Shown piece by piece: positions 40,205 to 49,307 of a stretch of DNA of 64,000 bases. The notes under the pieces were generated by a model. The model was given only the letters and a program-made list of their open reading frames with translations, was not told the origin of the DNA and did not search any database. Position 1 is the stretch's first letter, and every line of letters starts with the position of its first letter. The position numbers were made by a program, and so were the translations under genes. This DNA is from Escherichia coli. GTDB taxonomy: Bacteria > Pseudomonadota > Gammaproteobacteria > Enterobacterales > Enterobacteriaceae. Location: the NCBI RefSeq assembly GCF_011881725.1, contig NZ_JAATUR010000010.1, positions 1 through 64,000 of the forward strand. The letters run 5' to 3'.

Positions 40205-41224
40205 TTACTTCTTATGACGAATACGCGGGTTCACCACGCCGTACAACAGATCGACCAGCAGGTTGACGAGGATAATCATCGTCGCCACCAGCAATACGCC
40301 GCCCTGTACTACCGGATAATCACGACGTTGCAGCGCGTCAATCAACCAGCGCCCAAGACCGGGCCACGAGAAGATGGTTTCGGTCAGAATCGCTCCTGCC
40401 AGCAGCGTTCCCACCTGCAGACCGATAACGGTCACCACCGGCAGCATCGCGTTACGCAGCGCATGGACGATAATCACCCGCATACGGGTCAGACCTTTGG
40501 CACGCGCGGTGCGAATGTAATCTTCACCCAGCACTTCCAGCATCGAGGAGCGCGTCATACGTACAATGACCGCCAGCGGGATAGTACCCAGCACAATGGC
40601 GGGCAAAATCATATGCGCGACAGCATCGATAAAGTTGCCGTCTTCACCCCAGATGGCGGTGTCGATCAGCATAAAACCGGTTAACGGATTGGAATCATCA
40701 AGGAACACCATGTCGCTCACGCGACCAGAGACGGGCGTCAGGTTCCAGTGTACTGAAACCAGCATGATCAGCATCATACCCCACCAGAAGATCGGCATGG
40801 AGTAACCGGTCAGCGCCAGGCCAACCGCTGTGTGATCGAAAATAGAACCGCGTTTAACCGCAGCCAGCACGCCAACTGGAATGCCTACCGCGGTCGCAAA
40901 AATCATCGCGCAAACGCCAAGTTCCAGCGTGGCCTGGAAGCGCGGCACGAATTCTTCCCATACCGGAATTCGGCTTTTCATCGAAATGCCTAAATCACCG
41001 TGCATAACGCCCCAGATGTAATGGAGGTACTGCTGCCACATCGGTTTATCCAAGCCGAGTTCAGCCAGCAGCTGCGCGTGACGCTCTGGGGAGATCCCAC
41101 GTTCGCCCGCCATGATCATCACCGGATCGCCCGGGATCATGTGGACAAAGGCAAATGTGAGAAGGGTAATACCGATAAACGTGGGGATGACGAGTCCCAA
41201 ACGTCGGAGAATAAACTGCAACAT
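40205..41224 (-). CDS. dppB: Dipeptide ABC transporter permease DppB
   Basis: A 339-residue inner membrane permease with six membrane segments; the EAA loop is visible as IRTARAKGLTRMRVIIVHALRN (quoted by its core TARAKGLTRMR). I chose ATG 41224 (MLQFILRRLG), which opens the conserved first helix; the frame extends 52 codons upstream into REP-rich untranslated DNA and that part has no family match. The gene follows dppA after a 307-bp gap holding REP elements, so dppBCDF is probably expressed at a lower level than dppA. Confidence 0.96.
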   Translation of the reverse strand: MLQFILRRLGLVIPTFIGITLLTFAFVHMIPGDPVMIMAGERGISPERHAQLLAELGLDKPMWQQYLHYIWGVMHGDLGISMKSRIPVWEEFVPRFQATLELGVCAMIFATAVGIPVGVLAAVKRGSIFDHTAVGLALTGYSMPIFWWGMMLIMLVSVHWNLTPVSGRVSDMVFLDDSNPLTGFMLIDTAIWGEDGNFIDAVAHMILPAIVLGTIPLAVIVRMTRSSMLEVLGEDYIRTARAKGLTRMRVIIVHALRNAMLPVVTVIGLQVGTLLAGAILTETIFSWPGLGRWLIDALQRRDYPVVQGGVLLVATMIILVNLLVDLLYGVVNPRIRHKK

Positions 41225-41395
41225 AACCCGGATTCTCTGTAGTGACTCACAGCCTGGAACTGCGTGTCTGTATTGCTCACAAATCAATTCCCGTCCAGGT
41301 CGGACAGAGAATGAAGTATTGCTGCCGGATGGCGCTGCACGCAGAGGCACAGCGCCACCGGGTATGGAGATTGTTGACAAAGTGCGCTTTGTTCA

Positions 41396-41495
41396 TGCCG
41401 GATGCGGCGTGAACGCCTTATCCGGCCTACAAAATCTTGAAAACTCAATACATTGCAGAGTTCTCGTAGGCCTGATAAGCGGAGCGCATCAGGCA
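41396..41495. repeat. REP/BIME cluster between dppA and dppB
   Basis: Two REP units in inverted orientation (CCGGATGCGGCGTGAACGCC then TTATCCGGCCTAC, and GTAGGCCTGATAAGC with GCGCATCAGGC) about 45 bp apart. They lie directly after dppA inside the operon. Such elements commonly protect the upstream mRNA, here the binding-protein gene that is needed in excess. Confidence 0.88.
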
Positions 41496-41531
41496 GTTTT
41501 GCGTTTGTCATCAGTCTCGTATGGCTTTTAA

Positions 41532-43139
41532 TTATTCGATAGAGACGTTTTCGAAGTGATGTTTGCCCAATGGATCAACCACATAGCCTTTAACTTCTTT
41601 GCGTACCGGTTCATACACGGTGGAGTGAGCGATGATCAGTGCCGGAGCCTGATCGTGCATCACCACCTGTGCTTGTTTATACAGCTCAATACGCTTGTTG
41701 TGGTCGTCGGTCGCACGCGCCGGTTGAATCAGATCTTCAAACGGTTTGTAGCACCATTTTGAGTAGTTGGAGCCTTGTTCAGAGGCGGCGCAGCTGAACA
41801 GGGTGGCGAAGAAGTTATCCGGATCCCCGTTATCGCCAGTCCAGCCCATCATGACAGTCTGGTGCTCGCCATCTTTCGCACGCTTGAGGTACTCGCCCCA
41901 TTCGTAGGTGACGATTTTGGCCTGCACGCCCACTTTCGCCCAGTCTGCCTGAATCATCTCCGCCATGCGGCGAGCGTTCGGGTTATATGGACGCTGTACT
42001 GGCATTGCCCACAGGTGGATGGAGAAACCTTTTTCCAGACCGGCTTCTTTCAGCAAAGCTTTCGCTTTTTCTGGATCGTAGGTGTAGTCCTGAACGTCAT
42101 CGTTATAGCCCCACATGGTTGGCGGAATCAGGTTTTTCGCTGATACACCCGCGCCCTGGTAAACCGCTTTGATGATGGCATCTTTGTTCACCGCGTAGGT
42201 CAGAGCCTGGCGAACTTTCACGTCATCGAGTGGTTTTTTCTGCACGTTATACGAGAGATAGCCGACGTTCAGCCCCGGCATTTCCATCAGGTTGATGGAT
42301 TTATCCTGCTTCATGCGAGCGATGTCTGCTGGGTTCGGGTATGGCATCACCTGGCATTCATTCTTCTGCAATTTAGCGTAACGCACGGAGGCGTCAGGGG
42401 TAATAGAGAAGACCAGCGTGTCGATCTTCGGTTTAGTGCCCCAGTAACCATCAAACGCTTTGTAGCGAATACGGGAGTCTTTCTGGTACTGCTGCAACTG
42501 GAACGGGCCGGTGCCGATTGGGTTGAGGTCCAGTTTTTCCGGCGTACCGGCTTTCATCATCGCGTCAGCATATTCTTTTGACAGAATAGAGGCGAAGTCC
42601 ATTGCCAGGTCAGCCAGGAATGGCGCTTCCGGACGAGTCAGCACGAACTGAACGGTGTTGTCGTCCACCTTTTTCACTTCGCTGATCAGCTCCGGCAAGC
42701 CCATACCTTCGAAGTATTCGTAGCTGCCGCCAGAAACTTTATGGTACGGGTTTTGCGCGTTTTTCTGACGATCGAACGAGAACACCACGTCATCGGCGTT
42801 CAGTTCACGCGTCGGTTTGAATTCTTTGTTGTCATGCCACTTCACACCCTTACGCAGATGGAAGGTATAGGTTTTGCCGTCTTCGCTGACTTCCCACTTT
42901 TCAGCGAGACCAGGAATCACTTCGGTGGTGCCGATTTTAAATTCAACCAGGCGGTTATAAAGCGGTACGGAAGAGGCGTCATAGGTGGTGCCGGAGGTAA
43001 ACAGCTGCGGGTTAAACCCTTCCGGAGATCCTTCTGAACAATAAACCAGAGTTTTAGCCTGAACACTTGCTGCGACGGTCATAGCCACCAGGCTGAGACC
43101 AAGCTTCAGCATCCCTGACTTTTTCAAGGAAATACGCAT
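41532..43139 (-). CDS. dppA: Periplasmic dipeptide-binding protein DppA
   Basis: A 535-residue periplasmic binding protein of the SBP family 5. The signal peptide is residues 1-28 (ending SVQA), and the family signature region AEKWEVSEDGKTYTFHLRKG begins near residue 80. It delivers dipeptides, haem and 5-aminolevulinate to DppBCDF and also acts in chemotaxis to dipeptides through Tap. It is the first gene of the operon. In K-12 its mRNA leader is a target of the small RNA GcvB; I did not map that site here. Confidence 0.97.
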   Translation of the reverse strand: MRISLKKSGMLKLGLSLVAMTVAASVQAKTLVYCSEGSPEGFNPQLFTSGTTYDASSVPLYNRLVEFKIGTTEVIPGLAEKWEVSEDGKTYTFHLRKGVKWHDNKEFKPTRELNADDVVFSFDRQKNAQNPYHKVSGGSYEYFEGMGLPELISEVKKVDDNTVQFVLTRPEAPFLADLAMDFASILSKEYADAMMKAGTPEKLDLNPIGTGPFQLQQYQKDSRIRYKAFDGYWGTKPKIDTLVFSITPDASVRYAKLQKNECQVMPYPNPADIARMKQDKSINLMEMPGLNVGYLSYNVQKKPLDDVKVRQALTYAVNKDAIIKAVYQGAGVSAKNLIPPTMWGYNDDVQDYTYDPEKAKALLKEAGLEKGFSIHLWAMPVQRPYNPNARRMAEMIQADWAKVGVQAKIVTYEWGEYLKRAKDGEHQTVMMGWTGDNGDPDNFFATLFSCAASEQGSNYSKWCYKPFEDLIQPARATDDHNKRIELYKQAQVVMHDQAPALIIAHSTVYEPVRKEVKGYVVDPLGKHHFENVSIE

Positions 43140-43705
43140 TATTCTGCTCCAATTGTGATGTTTGTTGTTTTAACCCTTTGCAGTGGGTTGTCGCTGCCTG
43201 ACCTTTTTTGTTTTTTGCCCGGTCGGGTCAACGTTATGAGGTGGGAATGCCGTACTAATTAACATCAGTGTAACAGTGCGGATCCTCCATAAAATGCCCC
43301 TCGTGACCTACAATCTGTCAACAGAATGTGAAAACGTCAATACAGCCAACCGGGCTTTACATCAACGGTGAGAATCCACAAACAAAGATTAAAAAAACTT
43401 CAAACAACTATTTGCAGCAGAGAAATTTGTGCTACTCCAACATAACCAGAACAATTACCTTAATATTTAGCAACAATTGGTGATTAAGTTTTATGTATTT
43501 AGTGAAAAAAATCTGAGGAAAAGGTGGATATCTGAGCGATTAATACCATGAACGCTAAACCGCACAGCGGAAAATGCCAGCGCCAGCCATAAGTAACGCA
43601 AAAAAAGATTTAAGCAAATATAAAAAAAGACAATGGATTCTGTCACAAATTCGTTAATCGATAGTGAGATGTGGGGCGCAAATTTGGCAGGGAAATGTGT
43701 GGTAT
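43140..43705. other. dppA upstream region
   Basis: This stretch of about 560 bp ahead of dppA must carry its promoter and long leader. It is AT-rich from 43330 on. I see no convincing gene; short open frames here have no recognisable features. Confidence 0.5.
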
Positions 43706-43795
<90 letters not shown>

Positions 43796-43850
43796 CGAGT
43801 CGAACCTCTCTGCCCCCGGAGGTTCTCATCCTCATTGACTACAGATGCAA

Positions 43851-43877
43851 AAAAGCCCGCTCGTTGAGCAGGCTTTT
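43851..43877 (-). terminator. Intrinsic terminator of proK
   Basis: AAAAGCC-GCTC pairs with GAGC-GGCTTTT (one mismatch) and, read on the minus strand, ends in a run of T directly 7 bp after the tRNA 3' end. Typical tRNA gene terminator. Confidence 0.85.
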
Positions 43878-43883
43878 CGAATT

Positions 43884-43960
<77 letters not shown>

Positions 43961-44051
43961 AATGCGGGGCGCATCTTACTGCGCAGATACGCCCTCGTCA
44001 ATCCCTTAATAGCAAAATGCCTTTTGATCGGCGATAAAGTCAGCAGAGCTA

Positions 44052-45743
44052 TTAGTTAGCCGCAACAGCCTTCGCCTGTGGGATGTGACACCAGTTGTTG
44101 TTTTCGTTGATACCACCGTCCGGTGAAGTATAGCCAAGGCAGCCCATGATGGTGTCGTACAACTCTACATGGCGGCGCGGTACTTTCATTTCCGCTTCTT
44201 TTTTCAACTGCGCAAATGCCTGCGCATTGGCCGGATTCTCCAGATACTTATCCGACATCCATACCATCATCGGCACGCGGAACTGCTCCGGTGGTGCATA
44301 TTCGCGTGGTGTCCCATGCAAGTGCTCACGCTCGTTAATTGATTCACCATGGTCCGCTGCATAGAAAATAATAGCCTTCTTATCGCGGAATTTGTCGATC
44401 ACTGTGTCGATAAAATGATCAACGTAGGTGATGGAGTTATCGTATGAGTTAATCATCGGCGCTCGTGGGCATTTGCGGTCAATTGCATAGCACTCTGGCT
44501 TCCACTGGGCAAACTCACGAGGATAACGTTGAGTATAGTTGTAGTGTGACCCTTTGGTATGAAGGACAATCAGATGCTTACCTTCTGGTTTTTTCTCCAG
44601 AGAACGCTCGATCTCATTGACCAGCAACATATCGTCCACCGCTTTCCCACGGTTACGCGGCTCAGCTGCAATTTGCTCGCGATAGGCAATGTTGTCAGCC
44701 ATGGTGTTGCTATAGAACCACATCTCGCTCTGCATGGCGTACAAATCAGAGCTAAAGCCTAATTGTTTGAGAACCGCAAATACATTCTGCTCTTTGAGCG
44801 TTCGTTGAGGGTTATCTTCCGTTCCACCTTCACGCACAAACATACAGCGTAGTGATAATTTAGTCGCGGTATCACAAGAATAACCACGGTACATCACCAG
44901 GTTTTTCTCTTTGGCCAGTTTCGGCGTGGTATCGCGCTCGTAGCCCAGCATCCCCATATGATCCCAACGCGTGGTTTCACCAATAATGAAAATCACATAG
45001 GTGTCGTCGAGATTTTGCGTTGGGGTGTAGGTAAATTTTTTCGCCGGATTCATCAACGAACGATTGTCTGACGATTCATCCACTTGTGCCCAGGCGTACA
45101 GACCCAGCGCAGAAAGCCAGTTCGAGGGTAAATAAGAGTTCGCCAGCACGCCGCCATAACTTGGCATATCCACTCCAGCCATGCGGTCTGCTCGCTTTTG
45201 TGCTAAATCCATAAGACGGATTGGGCCCCATACCAGTAAACCCGCCAGCAGTACAGTAAGCGCACTACGCCAGCGTGTTTTTGGGGTACAAAGCTGACGC
45301 AAGAAGGTGTCTTGTGAGCGGTTCATCCAGATAAATAGCAACGGGATAATACTCACCAGCACAACCCATGCGATAAGAGTCCAGCCAACCACTTCTTTCG
45401 ACAGGTCGATGTCGGTGGTCATCACCGAAGCGACAATCCCGTAGCCAATCATGACGTTCATAAATGTCATGTAGTAACTGGCCCCGGCAGAGATCAGCAC
45501 CAGCAATGAAGCCAGCACTTTCCAGGCCGTTCTGCCGAAGAGCGAAATTAAGCGTAAAAAGAAGAAGGTTGCCAGAACCGTCCCTGCCAGTTCGATAACC
45601 GCCGAGACACCATTAAGAAAAGTGAAATTATGCGCGTAACCGTCAAACCGACGGAAATAGACTGCGCAATTCATAAACAGACCGATATAGACAGCGAGCA
45701 AAAAGCTTAGCTTTTGCTGCGTTATCGTTTTGATATATCTCAT
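44052..45743 (-). CDS. eptB: Kdo2-lipid A phosphoethanolamine 7''-transferase EptB
   Basis: A 563-residue inner membrane enzyme that adds phosphoethanolamine to the outer Kdo sugar of LPS. About five N-terminal membrane helices (residues 10-185) are followed by a periplasmic sulfatase-fold domain: the nucleophile threonine lies in [12 protein letters not shown], metal ligands in [11 protein letters not shown] and [14 protein letters not shown] 45743 ([10 protein letters not shown]) gives the standard length. The membrane half differs from K-12 EptB, as I recall it, much more than neighbouring genes do. In K-12 the gene is controlled by sigma E and by the small RNAs MgrR and ArcZ. Confidence 0.94.
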   Translation of the reverse strand: MRYIKTITQQKLSFLLAVYIGLFMNCAVYFRRFDGYAHNFTFLNGVSAVIELAGTVLATFFFLRLISLFGRTAWKVLASLLVLISAGASYYMTFMNVMIGYGIVASVMTTDIDLSKEVVGWTLIAWVVLVSIIPLLFIWMNRSQDTFLRQLCTPKTRWRSALTVLLAGLLVWGPIRLMDLAQKRADRMAGVDMPSYGGVLANSYLPSNWLSALGLYAWAQVDESSDNRSLMNPAKKFTYTPTQNLDDTYVIFIIGETTRWDHMGMLGYERDTTPKLAKEKNLVMYRGYSCDTATKLSLRCMFVREGGTEDNPQRTLKEQNVFAVLKQLGFSSDLYAMQSEMWFYSNTMADNIAYREQIAAEPRNRGKAVDDMLLVNEIERSLEKKPEGKHLIVLHTKGSHYNYTQRYPREFAQWKPECYAIDRKCPRAPMINSYDNSITYVDHFIDTVIDKFRDKKAIIFYAADHGESINEREHLHGTPREYAPPEQFRVPMMVWMSDKYLENPANAQAFAQLKKEAEMKVPRRHVELYDTIMGCLGYTSPDGGINENNNWCHIPQAKAVAAN

Positions 45744-45960
45744 GCAAACAAACCCTGGAAAAACAGGTGATAACACCCTGCATAATGGCCTTTCAAGCCA
45801 GGCAAGGGAAAAGTGCGAAGGTCGTCAGATATGGAAAATCTGCACACGCAGATAAGTAGACCACAGCAAAAGGAAAAAGTATGAGAAAAAAGTGTACTTG
45901 AAGCAGAAATTTACAAAAATGCAAGTATGAAAGGAGACTTTTGCGGTAATTGAACGCTTA

Positions 45961-45984
45961 AAAGGGCCTGTTTTATGGCCCTTT
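45961..45984 (-). terminator. Terminator after yhjX
   Basis: AAAGGGCC and GGCCCTTT form an 8-bp stem with an 8-nt loop; read on the minus strand it ends in TTTTAAG. It lies 36 bp beyond the yhjX stop. The remaining part of the gap up to eptB (45744-45960) holds the eptB promoter. Confidence 0.75.
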
Positions 45985-46019
45985 TAAGCTCAGGAAAAGT
46001 CTAAAACCAGTCGTTGAAC

Positions 46020-47222
46020 TTAACCATGTACTTCGCGCAACACTCTGATCTCAGGCTGACGAATCGTCGTAGAAAGCGCCAATGACAGAATCAATAGAGC
46101 AAAGATGACGTAGAACGTTACATAGAAGCCGCCAAACAGTGAGGCGATGATCGAACCACAAATGCTACCGATACCAAAGCCGAGATAAATCACACCGTAG
46201 TTTTTCGCCAGGTTATTGAGGCCGAAGAACTCACTGACCAGTGACGGGAATACTGTAATTGTGCCGCCAAAATTAAACGCCACGCAGGCAATCGCTGCAA
46301 AGAACGTCACTGCATTCAATGGTGCAAACAGCAGGGCCGCCATACCGACCAGCGAAATGACCTGACCTATGGTGATAACACGGATACGGGCGATTTTGTC
46401 AGACAGAATGCCCAACACCAGACGACCAGAAAGGTTAGCAATAGAAATAACCGTTACTGCGTTGGCCGCAGAAATTGCATCAAGATGCGCCAGGCTCTGG
46501 GCAATATCTTTCGCCACACCAATCACATACAGACCGCTCATGCAGGCAGTCAGGAACATCACCGCCAGCATCCAGTATTGCGGTTTACGCATAGACTCTG
46601 CCAGGGTGTAGTCCTTCTCCACCACGCCATTGCTGGTTTTCACTTCTTGTTTCGGCGCATCTTTCATTAAAGTCGCACCAAAGACAATCATTACCAGCGC
46701 AATCGCGCCCCAAATGACAAAGGTTTTTTCCAGACCGACCGTTTCCAGCAATTGTGTATCGATAAATTTGAAACCCAGGCTTCCCAGGCCATAAGAACCA
46801 ATGGCGAATGCGGAGATCAGACCTTTACGCTCAGGGAACCACTTCACGCAGTTAGAGAGCGTCAGCAGATAACCCGCACCATCCGCCAGACCGACCAGCA
46901 CACCGGCGCTCAACCACAGCATTATTAGGCTGTTGGAATGCGCGGTAAGAAATAACCCCAACCCCAGCAGAATACCGGAAGCTATTGTGACACGTTTGAC
47001 CCCAAAACGTTCCTGTAACTTGCCCGCAACAGAAGACGAAATGGCCAGCCCCAGACTTAACAGGCCGAAAGAGAAAGCGACCTGGCTTACCGGCGCATCC
47101 AGTTTGGCAGAGAGCGCGCTATTAAACAGGCTCCAGGTATAAACCGACCCCAGGGCAAACTGGGTAATGATAGTACCGATGAGTGTAAGCCAGCGGGTGC
47201 GCTGATAGTTTGAAGGTGTCAT
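46020..47222 (-). CDS. yhjX: MFS transporter YhjX (pyruvate-induced, OFA family)
   Basis: A 400-residue major facilitator of the oxalate/formate antiporter group with twelve membrane helices; the loop motif reads GKLQERFGVKRV near residue 63. In K-12 it is strongly and specifically induced through the pyruvate-sensing YpdA/YpdB two-component system, and the two YpdB boxes are seen upstream. The substrate is thought to be pyruvate or a related acid. ATG 47222 (MTPSNYQRTRW) gives the standard start; the upstream ATG at 47267 lies between the promoter boxes and the true ribosome site. Confidence 0.94.
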   Translation of the reverse strand: MTPSNYQRTRWLTLIGTIITQFALGSVYTWSLFNSALSAKLDAPVSQVAFSFGLLSLGLAISSSVAGKLQERFGVKRVTIASGILLGLGLFLTAHSNSLIMLWLSAGVLVGLADGAGYLLTLSNCVKWFPERKGLISAFAIGSYGLGSLGFKFIDTQLLETVGLEKTFVIWGAIALVMIVFGATLMKDAPKQEVKTSNGVVEKDYTLAESMRKPQYWMLAVMFLTACMSGLYVIGVAKDIAQSLAHLDAISAANAVTVISIANLSGRLVLGILSDKIARIRVITIGQVISLVGMAALLFAPLNAVTFFAAIACVAFNFGGTITVFPSLVSEFFGLNNLAKNYGVIYLGFGIGSICGSIIASLFGGFYVTFYVIFALLILSLALSTTIRQPEIRVLREVHG

Positions 47223-47305
47223 GGCAGTATTCCTGCGGTAGTAAAAAGGAAAATTCTCTGCCGACAAACATAACGAAGTGCATTTTATGCAGGGGAAAAA
47301 ACGGC

Positions 47306-47336
47306 ATGAAATGCCATCAGAACGGAATGAAATGCC
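47306..47336 (-). promoter_or_regulatory. Tandem YpdB binding sites in the yhjX promoter
   Basis: On the minus strand GGCATTTCAT occurs twice (47327-47336 and 47306-47315) with an 11-bp spacer. This is exactly the published YpdB target arrangement GGCATTTCAT-N11-GGCATTTCAT for yhjX. It lies about 85-115 bp before the start codon. Confidence 0.92.
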
Positions 47337-47450
47337 TTATTTCAGGAATGAATGTCGTGACAAATATTCATCCAAATAATTATTTGGTCAGTTAGCACCC
47401 ACTATCAGCGCAATGATTGTTATTAGCAGCCTACATTTGTAAAAAATACG

Positions 47451-48155
47451 TTAAAATCTGGCACTAAGTCCCATGGTATATAAATAATCATTATCATTGG
47501 CGCTATTCTCGGCCTGAGATAACGCAGCATAGGCAGCAATATTTTGATTGAGCAACATATCAGCGCCTACGGTGACATCCAGCCAGTTGCCGTTCTGGTT
47601 TGTCGCCGTCATCCGGCTTAGGCCTGATTGCGCCTTCCAGATATTCTCGCCAAATTGCTGGTTATAGCTGATTTGCGCCCAGGGACGGAGATCGCCAAGC
47701 CGGGAATCAACACGCCAGCCTAACGTACTGACGCTGGCATGCCATAACGGATCGGTCAGCGTTGCAGTACTGTCGCCAAACTCGTTATACATCGAGGTAG
47801 TTGTGCCATCGTAATGTAATGCGGCGACCGGGCCCGTTGTAACCTGCTCATACAAAGGAAAATTCCAGCCCATACTCATACTGCTGGTGACATCCGCAGG
47901 AGTTTCTTCCGCCAGATTAACTTCCAGTCCCAGCGCTCTTTGGCTACTTTGAATACGTTGCGACAAAATATCGTTGTAATCCGGTGGGTGATCGCTATCC
48001 CAGGTATAACGCTCTGTGGTATGTCCTGGCTGCGTATCAACGATATATTCTTGTTGCCAGGCGTAAGCTGTGTTGAGAAAAAAAGAACTGATTACCACGC
48101 TTGCCAGCAGACTTAAGTGCCAGCAACCACCGCATTTTTTTATGATCATTAACAC
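47451..48155 (-). CDS. yhjY: Autotransporter-beta-domain-like outer membrane protein YhjY
   Basis: A 234-residue exported protein with a signal peptide of about 32 residues (ending AYA) and a C-terminal beta-strand-rich region ending in LYTMGLSARF, a typical outer membrane barrel C-terminus with terminal Phe. It resembles the beta domain of autotransporter lipases without a passenger. Function is unknown. It is separated from yhjX by 228 bp on the same strand and diverges from tag. Confidence 0.87.
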   Translation of the reverse strand: MLMIIKKCGGCWHLSLLASVVISSFFLNTAYAWQQEYIVDTQPGHTTERYTWDSDHPPDYNDILSQRIQSSQRALGLEVNLAEETPADVTSSMSMGWNFPLYEQVTTGPVAALHYDGTTTSMYNEFGDSTATLTDPLWHASVSTLGWRVDSRLGDLRPWAQISYNQQFGENIWKAQSGLSRMTATNQNGNWLDVTVGADMLLNQNIAAYAALSQAENSANDNDYLYTMGLSARF

Positions 48156-48306
48156 GACTCCAGGGAAGAGCCGAATTCGGCAATATTATTGTCATTGTAT
48201 GTAGGATATCGGGCATCTTAGCCCTGTATTAAATATTGACTTTTTCACCGATGCGTCAAGAAAAGAGGGTGAAAAATTTACGATCGGGTACATAGCGAGG
48301 GGAAGA

Positions 48307-48870
48307 ATGGAACGTTGCGGCTGGGTGAGTCAGGATCCGCTTTATATTGCCTACCACGATAATGAGTGGGGCGTGCCTGAAACCAACAGTAATAAACTGT
48401 TCGAAATGATCTGCCTTGAAGGGCAACAGGCAGGGTTATCCTGGATTACCGTTCTCAAAAAGCGTGAAAATTATCGCGCCTGCTTTCATCAGTTCGATCC
48501 GGTAAAGATAGCAGCAATGCAGGAAGAGGATGTCGAAAGACTGCTACAGGACGCAGGGATTATCCGCCATCGCGGGAAAATTCAGGCAATCATTGGTAAT
48601 GCGCGGGCGTACCTGCAAATGGAACAGAACGGCGAACCGTTTGCCGACTTTGTCTGGTCGTTCGTAAACCATCAGCCACAGATTACACAAGCCAAAACGT
48701 TGAGCGAAATCCCTACGTCAACGCCTGCCTCCGACGCACTTTCAAAAGCCCTAAAAAAACGTGGCTTTAAGTTTGTTGGTACGACAATTTGTTACTCCTT
48801 TATGCAAGCATGCGGCCTGGTGAATGATCATGTGGTTGGTTGCTGTTGCTATCCGGGGAATAAAACATGA
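48307..48870 (+). CDS. tag: 3-methyladenine DNA glycosylase I
   Basis: A 187-residue constitutive base-excision repair enzyme that removes 3-methyladenine. The zinc ligands are visible: Cys4 and His17 at the N-terminus (MERCGWV, AYHDNEWG), and His175 and Cys179 at the C-terminus (NDHVVGCC). Glu38 in the SNKLFEMICLEGQQAG segment is the expected key residue. Its stop overlaps the start of yiaC (ATGA), so the two are co-translated. Confidence 0.97.
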   Translation: MERCGWVSQDPLYIAYHDNEWGVPETNSNKLFEMICLEGQQAGLSWITVLKKRENYRACFHQFDPVKIAAMQEEDVERLLQDAGIIRHRGKIQAIIGNARAYLQMEQNGEPFADFVWSFVNHQPQITQAKTLSEIPTSTPASDALSKALKKRGFKFVGTTICYSFMQACGLVNDHVVGCCCYPGNKT

Positions 48871-49307
48871 TTCGGGAAGCGCAGCGTTCAGAACTCCCCG
48901 CGATCCTCGAATTGTGGCTGGAAAGTACAACCTGGGGACATCCTTTTATAGAAGAAAGCTACTGGCGTGACTGCATTCCGCTGGTGCGTGATGCATATCT
49001 TGCCAACGCACAAAACTGGGTGTGGGAAGAAAACGGCAAGTTTCTCGGTTTTGTCAGCGTCATGGAAGGACGATTTTTGGCAGCGATGTTTGTCACACCA
49101 AAGGCCATCAGGCGCGGTATTGGTAAGGCGCTGATGCAACATGTGCAACAACGCCATCCCCATTTATTGTTGGAGGTTTACCAGAAAAACCAGCCCGCGA
49201 TAAATTTTTACCATGCGCAAGGATTTCACATTGTCGACTGCGCCTGGCAGGAAGAAACTCAACTTCCCACCTGGATTATGGATTGGCAGGCGGATCAAAC
49301 GCCGTAA
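48867..49307 (+). CDS. yiaC: GNAT-family N-acetyltransferase YiaC
   Basis: A 146-residue GNAT protein with the acetyl-CoA loop seen as [14 protein letters not shown] (about residues 76-89) and the C-terminal NFYHAQGF segment. In K-12 YiaC has been shown to act as a protein lysine acetyltransferase. It overlaps tag by four bases, and its 3' end overlaps the 3' end of the converging bisC gene by 32 bp. Confidence 0.93.
   Translation: MIREAQRSELPAILELWLESTTWGHPFIEESYWRDCIPLVRDAYLANAQNWVWEENGKFLGFVSVMEGRFLAAMFVTPKAIRRGIGKALMQHVQQRHPHLLLEVYQKNQPAINFYHAQGFHIVDCAWQEETQLPTWIMDWQADQTP

Noticed and set aside
41225..41380. 52-residue N-terminal extension of DppB
   Set aside because: It reads through REP and untranslated DNA; the conserved permease start is at 41224.
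48171..48182. GCCGAATTCGGC palindrome upstream of yhjY
   Set aside because: A perfect 12-bp palindrome, but too short and without context to be called a regulator site.
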